A stretch of DNA of 64,000 nt, taken from positions 54,412 to 118,411 of the forward strand of contig CACRXP010000621.1 in NCBI GenBank assembly GCA_902702965.1, given 5' to 3'. The position numbers were made by a program, and so were the translations under genes. How positions within the stretch are numbered: position 1 is the stretch's first letter; every line of letters starts with the position of its first letter. The DNA is from Spirometra erinaceieuropaei. Lineage: Eukaryota > Platyhelminthes > Cestoda > Diphyllobothriidea > Diphyllobothriidae. A model generated the notes under the pieces. That model searched no databases, was not told where the DNA came from, and saw only the letters and a program-made list of their open reading frames with translations. Positions 47,771 to 58,851 of this stretch are shown here, piece after piece.

Positions 47771-48717
47771 CAGTGCATGACCTATCTCATAAAATGTTGG
47801 CTAACATTTTCAAATGCGTTCTCGATTAGGAAGGATTACTTGGTCGCGGTTGTGATACTGATTATCTTAGGGTTTACTCTTATCACATTTTGGACTCGGC
47901 AGGATGTCCGCTTTTAAAAGTACTTCTTTTCAATCTCATGTAGAAAGAGTGTTTGGTAAAAATGACTGCTTAAGTAGCATGCATTTTTTCCATGGATTTT
48001 CGATGGTCTTGGAAATTGAAATATATTTATAGAAACCGCAAACAAAAATATGCTTCCTTTAAGTCAATCATAGAGAATCAGGGCTTCTTTATATTTTATA
48101 CTTAAGGAAAAGTATAATTATGTTTCAGAAAAGTTTCTAATTTTGAGACTTTTTAAGACCGCGACATTTCCATTTACATAGCATCGTACCTGGCCGTTTA
48201 CCACTGCTCCTCATGAAAAGTACAACATGGTCCGCATCCATTGCAAAATTTTATGGACCCTGTATGATATCTCTTTAATGACATAGAAAAATATGGGATT
48301 TTCTTTACGCGGAACGCACGCAACTTGTAGAGCGTACTCACTAAGCACTAATGCAACAAATGATGAGGCTCCAAATTTTTGGGCAATCAGAAAACTTTTT
48401 TTAAACTTAATTAAACCCCTTCTTACGTATAAAATATAAAGGAGACCTGATTCTCTATTAATTGACTAAAAATCATATTTTGGTGTGTGGTTTCTATAAA
48501 ATATATTTGAATTTAAGCAGTCATTTTTTTGCCGAGCACTCTTTCTACATGAGATTGAAAAGAAGTAAATTTAAAAGCGGACATCCTGCCGAGTCCAAAA
48601 TGTTATAAGAGTATGCCATAAGATAATCGGTATCACAACCGCCACCAAGTAATCCTTCCTAATCGAAAACGCATTTCAGAATTTCAGCCAACATTTCATG
48701 AGATAGGTCACGCACTG
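47771..48717. mobile_element. MITE (M5), 947 bp, intact ends with TA duplication
   Basis: The ends are CAGTGCATGACC (47771) and the inverted GGTCACGCACTG (to 48717), each flanked by TA (47769-47770 and 48718-48719). About 190-bp terminal inverted repeats run inward (47771-47960 and about 48536-48717), for example 'ggactcggcaggatgtccgc' against its complement. CAGTG ends and TA target duplication are the marks of the Tc1/mariner superfamily. No transposase is present, so it is non-autonomous. Confidence 0.8.
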
Positions 48718-48719
48718 TA

Positions 48720-50160
48720 CATGCATACGGTCCAGGTCTGCATAAAATAATGCAATGTCGTATAGGTCCATCGCGTGAATGATAAATGCGTACAATTAAT
48801 TTTGGAGCATAAATGTAACAGATCTGCATACTTTGCAAATTAACAGCAAAAAAACGCATTTACTTCTTTCGCACTATAAAATCTTCATCTGGCTCAAATT
48901 AGTTTATATAAAACTATTTGTTAAAATAATGCTAGTGCCGGACCAACAGACAGATGGGCAATACTGCGGATGTGGTGTTGAATGTCAACTTGTCCTTTAC
49001 CATGCTTCTAACTCGGTATCATTTGAACGCACTCACCATAGTATCATAAGGAATATATATTTGTCAACAATTTCACGAGCCAAATTTAATTTAGACTATT
49101 AGTTGCCAAATAAATCTGCCTCTTCCTGTACACTACATTCTTATATTAAGCGCCCGCTTGTTAACGGTCTTCCATCTTCAGTCTACTCAGCAGTGAGCAA
49201 ATACGTAAGGTTGGCTTGCCTCGACTTTTTCGATAAGAAACTAATAACGAAAGTTTTCATCATACAATTTTCTTTCCAACCCCTTAAAAAGTAAGGCATA
49301 ATTCTTGAAATCGCGAGGGCAATATCTCCATCAAGTCAATAGTGGCGCTTAAATAATTATAATCCTACGATACTTGGCAACTAGATAAACAGATGTTGCT
49401 GTCAAAAATAAAATATCGTGTGGCTTTGATGTCGTACAGGCGGCTGCATATCATTTTTGCAGGTAATTTCGCTCAGAAGAATGCAAGTTTCTTTCTTTAC
49501 CAGTAAACATGCGTAAATAAACAAATTCCGGCCAATAACCAAAGCAACGGAGGTTCTCACATACGCATTGTTTCGTGGCAGACATATTTTTTCCTTTGAA
49601 TTTGGGCCCTGACACACGAATAAAAAACGATATAATCTTAAAACTTGATCAAAAAACTGCATGTTGCTATGTGGGTCAGATAAAACGACATCGAAATTGC
49701 TCTAGACATCTACAAAAGTCAAGGTTATTTGATGAAACATTGCTATAACAATAGAGCATACCAGAAGAACTGACTTTGGTTGTATGCATGCGTGAAACAG
49801 GACTTGAACTTCTGCAAGATCCTCCGGCTGGTTCGTCGGGCCGTGGCATATATAAAGGCTTTAAGGATAAATTGAACTACTTACATTTACCCATTTCCAA
49901 GGTTATTGCATGCAGGAAATAATAAAAGATATGCATTTTAGCGTATTATTGTGTATAAATAGAAACTTCCGGCTGGGATAAACTTTCCAATACTGTTTGA
50001 ATATTACTGGCAGCTGTAATAGCAAGCACATCGGTATTGTGAACCATGATTCCCTTTTTCCCTCGACATTGTTAGGCACTGTTTGACATTGACAGAACGA
50101 CGTGACTTTTCTGGTGACCTTTAATACCGGCGCTTACTTCCAAGTCTTATCATTCTACGA
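48720..50160. other. No gene recognised
   Basis: AT-rich. Frames at 48833-49102 (+), 49103-49294 (+) and 49402-49662 (-) lack motifs, conservation in the window, or processing signals. Confidence 0.4.
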
Positions 50161-50219
50161 TTTTCGAAATTGCGTCTTTTGTTGATCTGTTTATATCAAA
50201 CCCTACAAATTCTACAGAT

Positions 50220-50547
50220 ACCGCGCTTGTTTGCTGATTATGGGTTTTCTGGTCACGTATCATATGCGACTCGCACTTTCGGCCACCCTTTGCAAAAAAT
50301 CCGCGAAGGTCATGGGAAATCTACGGCTCCATCACTTAAATGCAATCTATGCTATACTACTTTTGTGAAAAACCGGAACGCCATGCACGGTGGGATGTAT
50401 TGCATAAAGTGTAATGCGACAGGGCCGAAGAAAGCTATAGAGAAGGATGTACTAAAATGTTGCACAAGTCAACACCAACTGTTACCTAATTCAGGCGCAT
50501 ATCATTCTTTTAGTCCCCCAATGCTGCGCAGCGCAGAGTGGACATAG
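50220..50547 (+). CDS. Candidate terminal exon with CxxC zinc-binding-like motifs
   Basis: Unrecognised. The frame is open from 50125 to TAG at 50545-50547, with AATAAA 15 nt after the stop. A possible acceptor is 'attctacag' ending 50219, giving about 109 residues starting 'IPRLFADYGFSGHVSYATRT'. Two CxxC pairs, 'LKCNLCYTTF' and 'MYCIKCNATG', about 20 residues apart with an intervening His, resemble a small zinc-binding module. A further 'KCCTSQH' follows. The PLE at 50621 begins only about 70 bp downstream. There is no second copy in the window. It could be the end of a gene whose other exons lie upstream, or a fragment of a mobile element. Confidence 0.35.
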
Positions 50548-50562
50548 CTTTCTGCGACGAGC

Positions 50563-50568
50563 AATAAA
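50563..50568 (+). terminator. Poly(A) signal AATAAA
   Basis: Lies 15 nt after the TAG of the candidate exon at 50220-50547 and before the left arm of PLE-2. Confidence 0.4.
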
Positions 50569-50620
50569 ATAGATTTACGCAAACATAATTACTGGATATT
50601 AATGGACAAGTAAGCATTTA

Positions 50621-51981
50621 AAGATGAAGATGCGATCACTGGAACAAGAAATTTATTTGCCTGACGTTTTGGATCCTCACTCGAATCCATCATCAGGGAC
50701 ATTCGGAGATACAGGTGATGGTGGCACCAGGAGTGCAGTATTTATAGCTCGTGGCTGACGTGTGACCGTATGCGCACTGCAATAAACAGTTCTCGCAATC
50801 ATCGCTGAAGTCGTAATTGATGCGGTGGTGGCTTGTCGGTCGGAGTCCAAGTCGCTGATTGCCGCGATTTCGTAATCCGTGCTGGATGCTGGCGTGACGA
50901 TTGCTCGGCTAACTGGCGCACTGTTACCGTGATGATTGCTCGCCCGCGTTCTCCACACGTGACTGATTCTCCTCTCCAGGGAAAATCGCGGTACGGTATA
51001 GGTTACCGGAAGGCCATTGTGCTTTTTGATGGAGTGCAGTGAAGTGGAAGATAAGGTTGCCTAATTACAAGATCTTCGACGGGTAATGAGAGCCAATGGG
51101 TACCTGCGCAACTTTGTCAACCAGTGCATACGTAAAGGACACCCGAGTCCAAATCCAACCGGCCCCAAATTTTGGCGGGCTCTTCCGTACGTGAAGAACG
51201 TCTCGGAAGCCGTCAGTCGTCTTCTCACTCCACTTGGATTTGGGATTGCACACAGGCCGAAAGAAACCATTAGACGCCAAATCATGAGGCCAAAAGACCC
51301 GCTGCCACGGCAGGACACGTCTGGAGTCGTTTACCGGATCTGGTGTATTTGCGGACAGAGCAATTATGTCGGAGAAACTGGGGGATTACTCCGTATGCGA
51401 ATTGCCGAGCACGCACCAGCAGTGAGGCGGGGAGACCATAACACTCAGGTGGCGGCACAGTCGACGGGACACGGCCATATTTTTAAATTTCAAGAGGCCG
51501 AAATCCTCGCAATGGGTGACAACCGCGTGAGCCGCGAGCTGCTCGAGTCATGGTTCTCAGGCCCGCAATCCATCAACAAGCACAATGACCTCCCGGTACC
51601 CTTTACCGTACTGCGATTTTCCCTGGACAGGAGAATCAGTCACGCGGGGAGGGCGCGGGCGAGAAATCATCACGGTGACAGTGCGCCAGTTTGCCGAGCA
51701 ATCGTCACGCCAGCATCCAGCACGGATTACGAAATCGCGGCAATTAACGACTCGGACTCGGACCGACAAGCCACCACCGCATCAATTACGACTTCAGCGA
51801 TGATTGCGAGAACTGTTTATTGCAGTGCGCATACGGTCACACGGCAGCCACGTGCTATAAATACTGCACTCCTGGTGCCACCATCACCTGTATCTGCGAC
51901 TGTCTCTGATGATGGATTCGAGTGAGGATCCGAAACGTCAGACAAATACATTTCTTGTTTTGGTGATTGCATCTTCATCTT
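50621..51981 (+). mobile_element. Penelope-like element (PLE-2) with 413-bp inverted terminal repeats
   Basis: 50621-51033 and 51569-51981 are inverted copies of equal length, roughly 90% identical. They enclose a 535-bp core that encodes the GIY-YIG endonuclease. The 5' part of the element, including the reverse transcriptase, is missing. The left arm carries the element's own C-terminal coding sequence in antisense (50677-50958 -), so it is a rearranged copy of the 3' end, as known for Penelope pLTR structures. Confidence 0.78.
51086..51925 (+). pseudogene. PLE GIY-YIG endonuclease, 5'-truncated open frame
   Basis: 279 codons without a stop. Residues 1-70 are the reverse transcriptase tail ('KFWRALPYVKNVSEAVSRLL', 'GIAHRPKETIRR'). 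The endonuclease follows: 'GVVYRIWCICGQSNYVGETG' holds the GIY-like VVY, a CxC pair and the YIG-like YVG. 'LLRMRIAEHAPAV' has the conserved Arg and 'SRELLESWFSGPQSINKHND' the catalytic Glu region. The last 110 residues lie in the right inverted repeat and are rich in A, T, S and R. All nuclease motifs look intact, but without a palm domain it cannot be autonomous. Broken upstream at the repeat junction (51034). Confidence 0.72.
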
Positions 51982-51989
51982 CTGAACTG

Positions 51990-53035
51990 CTGCGTGGAAC
52001 CGGCCTGTTCGTTTTTATCAGCAAAACACTAAAACTGTGTATTGCAATCTTGAGCGAAATTTTGTGAGAATAAGTTAACCTAAATATTAATGGTTTATAA
52101 AACGATAATTGCCTGACATTTTTGTTTGGAAGAACAAGATTAACATAACGCAATTAGTCACGTCATTGCTAAGAATCCGAGTGTCTTAATTTAGACAAAC
52201 GAAAATATATCCAGCGAAGCATTAAGCTTAGAACACTGACTTAATGAAAACGCATGGTTATGCGCCCGGCGGATCCTTTCTTTTGTCAGTGGTATCTTAA
52301 ACTGCAGTGAGGAGACAAATAAGGAGATTTTAGTTTTTTGCTAAAATCAGCTCTGATTGCACTTTCGTCAGTAAATCGGTTCAAAACCTTTTAACGATAA
52401 GAAAATGATAAATGGACCGCAGCCTTTCTTTTTGAAGGTACATTTCCTGTCTGTAGGAATGGGCAAGTCACAGAGCCGCATACATAACGTTTTCAAAGGA
52501 GCATATGACTTCTATTAAATGCTTTGAAGGTTGTCCGTCATTTAGGTACTGATCGACAAATAACTTACACTGCCTCCGAGAAATGATGTTGTTAGTCAAA
52601 GGCGGACGGTTTACCAAAATACATTATTAGCAATCATTGTCTGGACGAATTTTTTTATTACTCCAAAGAAAAAAGTCTGCCTTGTAAGACGACAGTTTGG
52701 AACATTTGAGGACGTCCAACACTACCCACACCGTCTGCATAAAACGCTCATATTCATTTTCACAAACGATTTTTTATTTGATCTGCATCGCATTCTGCTT
52801 TAGCGGAACAAAAGTGGGTATTTTAGTCACAGTTGCATTGGGTGTGCTTACTCATGAAATGTTAACAGACATTGTGAAATAAGTTTCTGTTTCCAAACGA
52901 CTGCTTTAATGGAGTTTTAAACATAATCATGTTACGGCATACATCTATAATAATTTAGTTACTTCAAGATATCGCACGTTGAAAGAGCTTCTTTTTGGGA
53001 CATGCAAAAAGTACACTTAAAAAATTGAATACTTG
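51990..53035. other. No gene recognised; isolated MITE end
   Basis: Around 52852-52905, 'ctcatgaaatgttaacagac' and 'ttgtgaaataagtttctg' resemble a MITE left end (M5, M6) without a visible partner close by. It may be the end of an older copy interrupted by M6. The 61-codon plus frame at 52697-52882 runs into it and is not supported. Confidence 0.4.
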
Positions 53036-54000
53036 AGGTGCGTGACATATCACATGAAATGTTGGCTGAAATTCTGAAATGTGTTTTCGATTAGGAAGGA
53101 TTACTTGGTCGCGGTTGTGATACTGATTGTCATAAGGCATACTCCTATAACATTTTTGACTCGGCAGGATGTCCGCTTTTAAATGTACTTCTTTTCAATT
53201 TCATGTAGAATGAGTGCTCGGTAAAAAATGACTGCTTAAGTAGCATGCATTTTTCCCATGGATTTTCGATGGTCTTGGAAATTGAAATATATTTTATAGA
53301 AACCGCAAACAAAAATATGCTTCCTTTTAGTCAATTTATAGAGAATTACGTCTTCTTTATATTTAATACTTAAGGAAGGAGTATAAATAGGTTTTGGAAA
53401 AGTTTATAATTATGAGACTTTCTAAGACCGCGATATGTCCATTTACATAGCATCATACCTGGCCGTTTACCACTGCTCCTCATGAAAAGTACAACATGGT
53501 CCGCATCCATTGCAAAATTTTATGAACCCTGTATGATATCTCTTTAATGACATAGAAAAATATGGGATTTTCTTTACGCGGAACGCATGCATCTTGTTGA
53601 GTGTAATCACTAAGCGCCACTGCAACGAATGATCACGCTCCACATTTTTCGGCAATTAGAACAATTTTTTAATACCTGATTACACTCCTTCTTTATTGAT
53701 TGATTAAAAGGACGCATATTTTGATTGTGGTTTATATAAAATATATTTTAATTTTCAAGACCATCCAAAATAAATAGGGCAAATGCATGCTAAATTAGTA
53801 GTCGTTTTTTACCAAGCACGCTTTCTTCAGGAGATTGAAAATAAGTGCATTTAAAGGCCGACATCCTGCCGAGTCAAAAATGTTATAAGAGTATACCTTA
53901 AGATAATCAGTATCACAACTGTGACCAAGTAGTCCATCATAATCAAAAACGAATTTTAGAATTTCAGCCAAAATTTCCTTTATATAGCTGAAATTCACTG
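53036..54000. mobile_element. MITE (M6), ~965 bp
   Basis: The left end ('ggtgcgtgacatatcacatg', then 'aaatgttggctgaaattctg') and right end ('agaatttcagccaaaatttc', ending cactg at 53996-54000) are inverted copies running about 180 bp inward. The interior is close to M5 ('ctttacgcggaacgcatgca', 'ccactgctcctcatgaaaag'). The short minus frames at 53467-53655 and 53795-54004 are repeat sequence, not genes. Confidence 0.75.
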
Positions 54001-54690
54001 CCAATTATTATGCAAACTATTTGGTCGCCTCTTAATACTATTGGGAAAGCGTTGGTATGATGAATGTCGCAAAACCTGAATACGAAAGGAATGACAGTTC
54101 AGTTACAAAAGTTCCAAGAAATTGTAAAAGTTTTTGAAGATGTATTAAAATCCTTTTTTCGTGTGTGGTATTTAAAGAAGACGTAATTTTTTACTGACTG
54201 AATAAAGAAGTGAACGCAATGCGCAAGTTTCTCATGCAATTCACTCGCACATTTGGTGACATTGAAAATTATGGTAAAATACGTGCTAAACATGTAATAC
54301 TTTTACAGAGTCTGGTTTCTCTATACGGCTAAAGCGAAGCTATTCCGAACGCCGGCCCCTCGAGGTAACGCAAACATTATAACATTATGCTGACAGACTA
54401 TATTTTTTTAAACACTGCTCAAGGAATATTTTGGAAACTTCAACTTTTTTCAGAAATTTGCTTAACTTTTGATGAACTTGCACGTGTACTATATAAAGTG
54501 TACTTCAATTTGAAGAGATTTTTAAACAGTGACTATATTTTGTTTGCAGGAGATGATATCTCCAATTTTTAACGAAAACATGATTGCTAATCATTTACGA
54601 ATCAGCAGAAATTATTGTAGTGAACAGAGCCTGTTGGCTAGCTCCGACATGGGCCAATAGATGCAATATTGCACATGTTTGGTGATGGTG
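54001..54690. other. 5' flank of the plus-strand gene, no gene recognised
   Basis: The frame at 54387-54572 (+) has a CAG at its end and no motif. Nothing else is supported. Confidence 0.35.
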
Positions 54691-54697
54691 CTTGTGG

Positions 54698-54705
54698 TAT
54701 ATAAT
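54698..54705 (+). promoter_or_regulatory. TATA box (TATATAAT)
   Basis: TATATAAT lies 37 nt before the ATG at 54742. A start site about 30 nt downstream would leave a very short 5' leader. In an AT-rich region the match could be chance, but its position fits the gene model. Confidence 0.4.
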
Positions 54706-54741
54706 CTCACCACCGACTGTCGCATTCTTATTACCAGCCAA

Positions 54742-56626
54742 ATGATCTATTGCTCTGTAACGCTCGGTCTTCTTTTAGTGCGTGCGTTTTGCTGCAGAAA
54801 CAAAGGTGGGCTAGCAAATTCTAAATAATGCGCCTTTATTTGTGTTGCTTTATGTATCGTCCACTAAGTTCAACACAGAACCATGCATCAAGGTTCTGGT
54901 GATGTGGTCTTCATGAAGGAAAATGTTTTTTTAAAAAAAAACGTTATCATTTTAGCCAATGATTTCAAAAATGACTCGGTCTCATAGATGTTAGTTCACG
55001 GTCTTTCAGGTGTCCTGGACGTAAGGCTGTATAAAAGTAACCTTATTATACTTAATGCCGCCGTAAAACACGCTCTAGTAAATCTGTACACAGTACATAG
55101 TTATTCATGAGTGCCAAACGTAAGTTAGTACTACTCATGTCAGTCAGTCAACATAGTGATTGAACCGAGTATCTGCATTAAATTTCTAGAAACCCGTGTA
55201 ATATCTTCCGCGCACTCTCAAATTGTCAATAAACCGACTACTTATGTACCTGTTTTATAGATCCAGACAATGTTTCACAAAACGTACGTGCAATAGCCGA
55301 CGAAAGACTTCATAGACCTTTGATACACCGGGGAGATGTGGTTTTGGTCATTGCTCCAAGGTCAAAAGCTGTATGCCGAGTTGGCAAATGCCAAATGAAT
55401 GTTGAGTGGAAATGCAAAATGTACTTGACTGATCTCATTCTGGACGTGTTATATGGAAGTGAGTTAATTTACTTCTTATGTTTCCAAAGTGGTATGGTTC
55501 TGCTAAAGCTTTTCCTTTTACTATTTTGCCGCTTTACGTATTCCTGATCCTCCAAAGCACGCTACAGACTAAGAAACAACCCATTGCGCACGACCTGTAA
55601 ATTTAACAAGTATTTTAAATAAGCCTTACATTCAAGTCCAAAATTCAAGATTCATCCTCGAGTGCCACCTTTAATCTTTCCCTGGTGACAATAATTATGT
55701 AGATAGTACACGAGTAATTAACATATGGACATTAGTTTGTCTAATCAGTGTGTTTTAAAAGTCACGTCACAGCCGTTAATTTGTACATGAGCGTGTTTTG
55801 GCCTCATTGATTTATCTGCAATCATTTTCAGTAAATTTCATTTTGGGTAAAGAAATGGTGCACAGTAGCCTCTCAGTTTCTTTAAGTAGCATTCCGATTG
55901 TCGCATCGGACGAAACCCACCGTGTGATACAAGACAAATAAAAGGAGGAAATATTACTTGTGCTTAACTTTTTTTAAGGTGACGGTAGAATTGCACTGCA
56001 CCTGCAAACTACCAGTACCTGATATCTTCTTTGGAGGTCATTAGGAGCACAGACAAGACAACAAAATACATGTGGGCTAACGATGGATTTTGCCATTACA
56101 AAATATAATTACCTATTTATTAGATCAAGTAGACAAGTAGTGGGTTAAAGAATCTGATAATAGAAGAAAAGGATGGTTGATATTCAGCTAGATATTCCGT
56201 GCGACTATGAGGTAAACGTTAGAGACATCGCAGAGATTTTCTTTGGGGCTAAATCTAATTAATATATTATTGTTGCATGGTGTATGTGTTATTACTTTAT
56301 GCACTTTACGTCGGTGAATGCCGTTTAATGCACGAATTCACAAGTCACGTCCATTAATAATGCAAAACGATACAGTTTAATTTAATTGCAATTTGTTTCC
56401 TGCAGACGTTACGCTGAATGCAGTTGGCTCCATTGTCTACCCCACAGCAGAAGGCGAAATTCGTGGAACTCGTAAAGAGTCGGAGTTGATTTTGTACGGT
56501 TTCTGGATCCAAAAGGCACCATATGCCTACTCGAGAGGGAATGTCAATGAAACACTGAGAAGATATTTTTTGTCCCCAAAGTATGCCTTTTCGTTGGAGC
56601 AAATGCTCAATATATTTTTAAATTAA
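54742..56626 (+). CDS. Three-exon gene for a small secreted protein (160 aa), unknown family
   Basis: Join 54742-54805, 55261-55458, 56406-56626. Exon 1 encodes a signal peptide ('MIYCSVTLGLLLVRAFCC') and ends in phase 1 at CAAAG/GTGGGC. Exon 2 follows the acceptor TGTTTTATAG, runs 'DPDNVSQNV', 'RPLIHRGDVVLVIAPRSK', 'CRVGKCQMNVEWKCK' and ends at GGAA/GTGAGT. Exon 3 follows TTTGTTTCCTGCAG, opens with an N-V-T glycosylation sequon, contains 'GSIVYPTAEGEIRG' and 'LILYGFWIQKAPYAYSRGNV', and ends 'LEQMLNIFLN' then TAA. Both introns are phase 1 and every junction keeps the frame. ATTAAA follows the stop by 14 nt. No transmembrane segment is seen after the signal peptide, so the product should be secreted. 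Exons 2 and 3 have apparent relatives at 16102-16317/11689-11924 and 37662-37877/31835-32070 on the other strand. The function is unknown. The model rests on splice logic and needs transcript support. Confidence 0.65.
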
Positions 56627-56640
56627 AATCTGCGAAAGAA

Positions 56641-56646
56641 ATTAAA
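56641..56646 (+). terminator. Poly(A) signal variant ATTAAA
   Basis: The commonest variant of AATAAA, starting 15 nt after the stop codon at 56624-56626. Confidence 0.45.
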
Positions 56647-56659
56647 TGACAATTATGAG

Positions 56660-58330
56660 GTGATACATGAAAAAATTTTCTTTTTGCAAGCTACATAACG
56701 TGTGTCCGTTTTCTATTTTATGATAAAATGGGTTGTTAAACTCATTGGGCGTGCTAAATGACACATAACGAATACTCTAATATAACTTTGTAACACCCTG
56801 TTTAACGGTTATCAGAAAACTTCATCCAAGTTATATGTTCTTAGGTTGGTGTTGGTTACATATACATATTAAATGATGGATAATACCTGTGTCAATACAA
56901 AACACTACTATGTACATGAAGGTTCAACAGGTAACTTGCTGGTTGGTAACACATCAACCTCATATCCAAACTCCGTTTTCAGAAGCCTCATTAATATGCA
57001 GGATAATTGGATTAATTTTTGTTTTTCGCCTTGCCACTCATTGCGATAATTCCTTAGGAATATAATAATATAATCCATGTATTTTTGGCCCCTAAGCTGC
57101 CAGTTCATTGCATATTGCGTTATGTTACTTTGTTGCGGTCCCTCTAAACCAAATGCGCACATTTTTTAATAAACATCGAATCTTCCGATTTATGCTCTAC
57201 GTAAATAGTATGATCCCAGTTTGAACAAAAGAAATCAACTGAAAAAGAACACCAATGCTGTACATTCAAAACTACATGGGTGCAAAACTTTATATCACCG
57301 TTTTTTGCTTTATTTCTATGAACGATAGAACGACGGCGTAATTTGTTTTTAAAATACAGGTAGATGATTCAAGACACCGGCCTAAATTCTTACACAGCAT
57401 ATTCTTTAAAAGGCAGACTTAGCAGTCGTTTTTGATACAGAAAACATTAAAGTGTTTTGCAGAATTTTAAACGAATATGCCTCAAATAGCGGAAAACATA
57501 GAGTTAAGGGAAAAAACTTCCAACCACATATGCCCAGGCAGACAAATGATTGCATATCTTGAGCTAAAGGGATACCCCATAGGGATTTACGTCTTTGCTA
57601 AAAAACGATTACTGCTGGTTATGTCGAGGAATATTCGGGGGCATTTTATATTCTCATGCCTGCTCTAGACTTCAGTCTCGCATTGAGACTTGCTCTTTTC
57701 AAAGGGAGTTAATTGACTCTCATGAGGTTTACCACGCAGATCACGTCACATTTGGAGATTCAATTTTGTTAAACGCTAACTGGTGAATCAGGCTGCAAGC
57801 ACATCGAATTTCTTAGAGATCTAAAAGTGTTTTTTAGTTCGATTACCACATTTATGCGTTCGGTGTCCTTCAAGGCAGCAATAACAGTTTGGGAGTATAA
57901 ACTCACAATTTAGGCTGCTGGAAAAGCACATAGCCCAAACGTATACGCAAAATTATACCAAGCTCTACGTGGTCTTTAACTAGAAACATCAATATGACCT
58001 TCTAGCATGCCTTGTGAACATTCACGAAGAACCCTGAATATAACACAGAGATCCCATTTTGAATACTATATTGTGTTTTATAAGATCGGAAGAAAAGAAA
58101 ACTGATTTCTTGCGGGCAGTGTTGCCGACGTTTAGTCACACGAAATGGCACCACCAAAAGCGTATCAAATCAAAAACAAGAGGTCATGTTAAATCTTTGT
58201 TTGACTTATTTTTTAAGGAGAGACGTCTGCGTTTCAAATTGACAGTTATCATAAGCTTACATCAGAATAACTGTTAAAATGCGTGCCGATGTATAAACCC
58301 AGCACAAATGCAAGCAATTGATGTCAGTCT
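56660..58330. other. No gene assigned
   Basis: Plus frames at 57477-57668 ('MIAYLELKGYPIGIYVFAKK') and 58059-58277 look mildly protein-like but have no domain, no clear splice partners and no second copy. Confidence 0.35.
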
Positions 58331-58339
58331 CTTCGTCAG

Positions 58340-58851
58340 TTGAGTTTCTTTGAATTGAGGATAGGTGATATAGCTGGTGTCGCTTTTCGACGGCTCGTGT
58401 ACGTCCATGGGATACAATTAGCTTCGCAACTGCGTAATAAGTCTTTTGAACTCTTTCTGGAAAGGGAAATAAGTGTTATGTTTAAAGATGGCTATTCAGA
58501 CATCTTATGCTTCTTTATGATTTTGCTAATAATTACGACGTGCACTTCTGGAAAGATGACACAATTCAGAATAAACTGCTCTGTGTGGTGTTTTTATATC
58601 TGCTTTTGAATGAAAAAAGGTTGTGCATTCGGCAAAAAATAAATGCATACGCCTACAAGTTTATCTTTCTCGTTAAGCGCAGTGTCATGGTTTTGTCGTT
58701 GTGCCGTTTACGATTTAGTGAAGACACATACGATATGTGGGCCTCGGCACTAGACGCAGCGCAACTATTCACCAGACTTGCAGACGACTTTATAGAAAGT
58801 CTTTTTACATACCTGATAAAGGTCATCTACGACTGCGTGTGCCGTCGATAA
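58340..58851 (+). pseudogene. Exon-like region in two overlapping frames, unknown
   Basis: The first frame (58340-58609) reads 'LRIGDIAGVAFRRLVYVHGI' and 'SFELFLEREISVMFKDGYSD'. The next frame (open from 58486 to TAA at 58849) continues 'LLYDFANNYDVHFWKDD', 'LLCVVFLYLLLNEKRLC', 'RFSEDTYDMWASALDAAQLF' and 'LADDFIESLFTYLIKVIYD'. Together they look like one helical protein split by a frameshift near 58500, or two exons joined by an unseen short intron. No family is recognised. A possible donor is ATAAAG/GTCATC near 58820. Confidence 0.3.

Noticed and set aside
50677..50958. 93-codon minus frame
   Set aside because: It is the inverted duplicate of the last part of the PLE-2 coding frame.
53467..53655. 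Minus frame with 'MHAFRVKK', also seen at 6822-7040
   Set aside because: Interior of the MITE family; frames differ between copies and no transposase motif is present.
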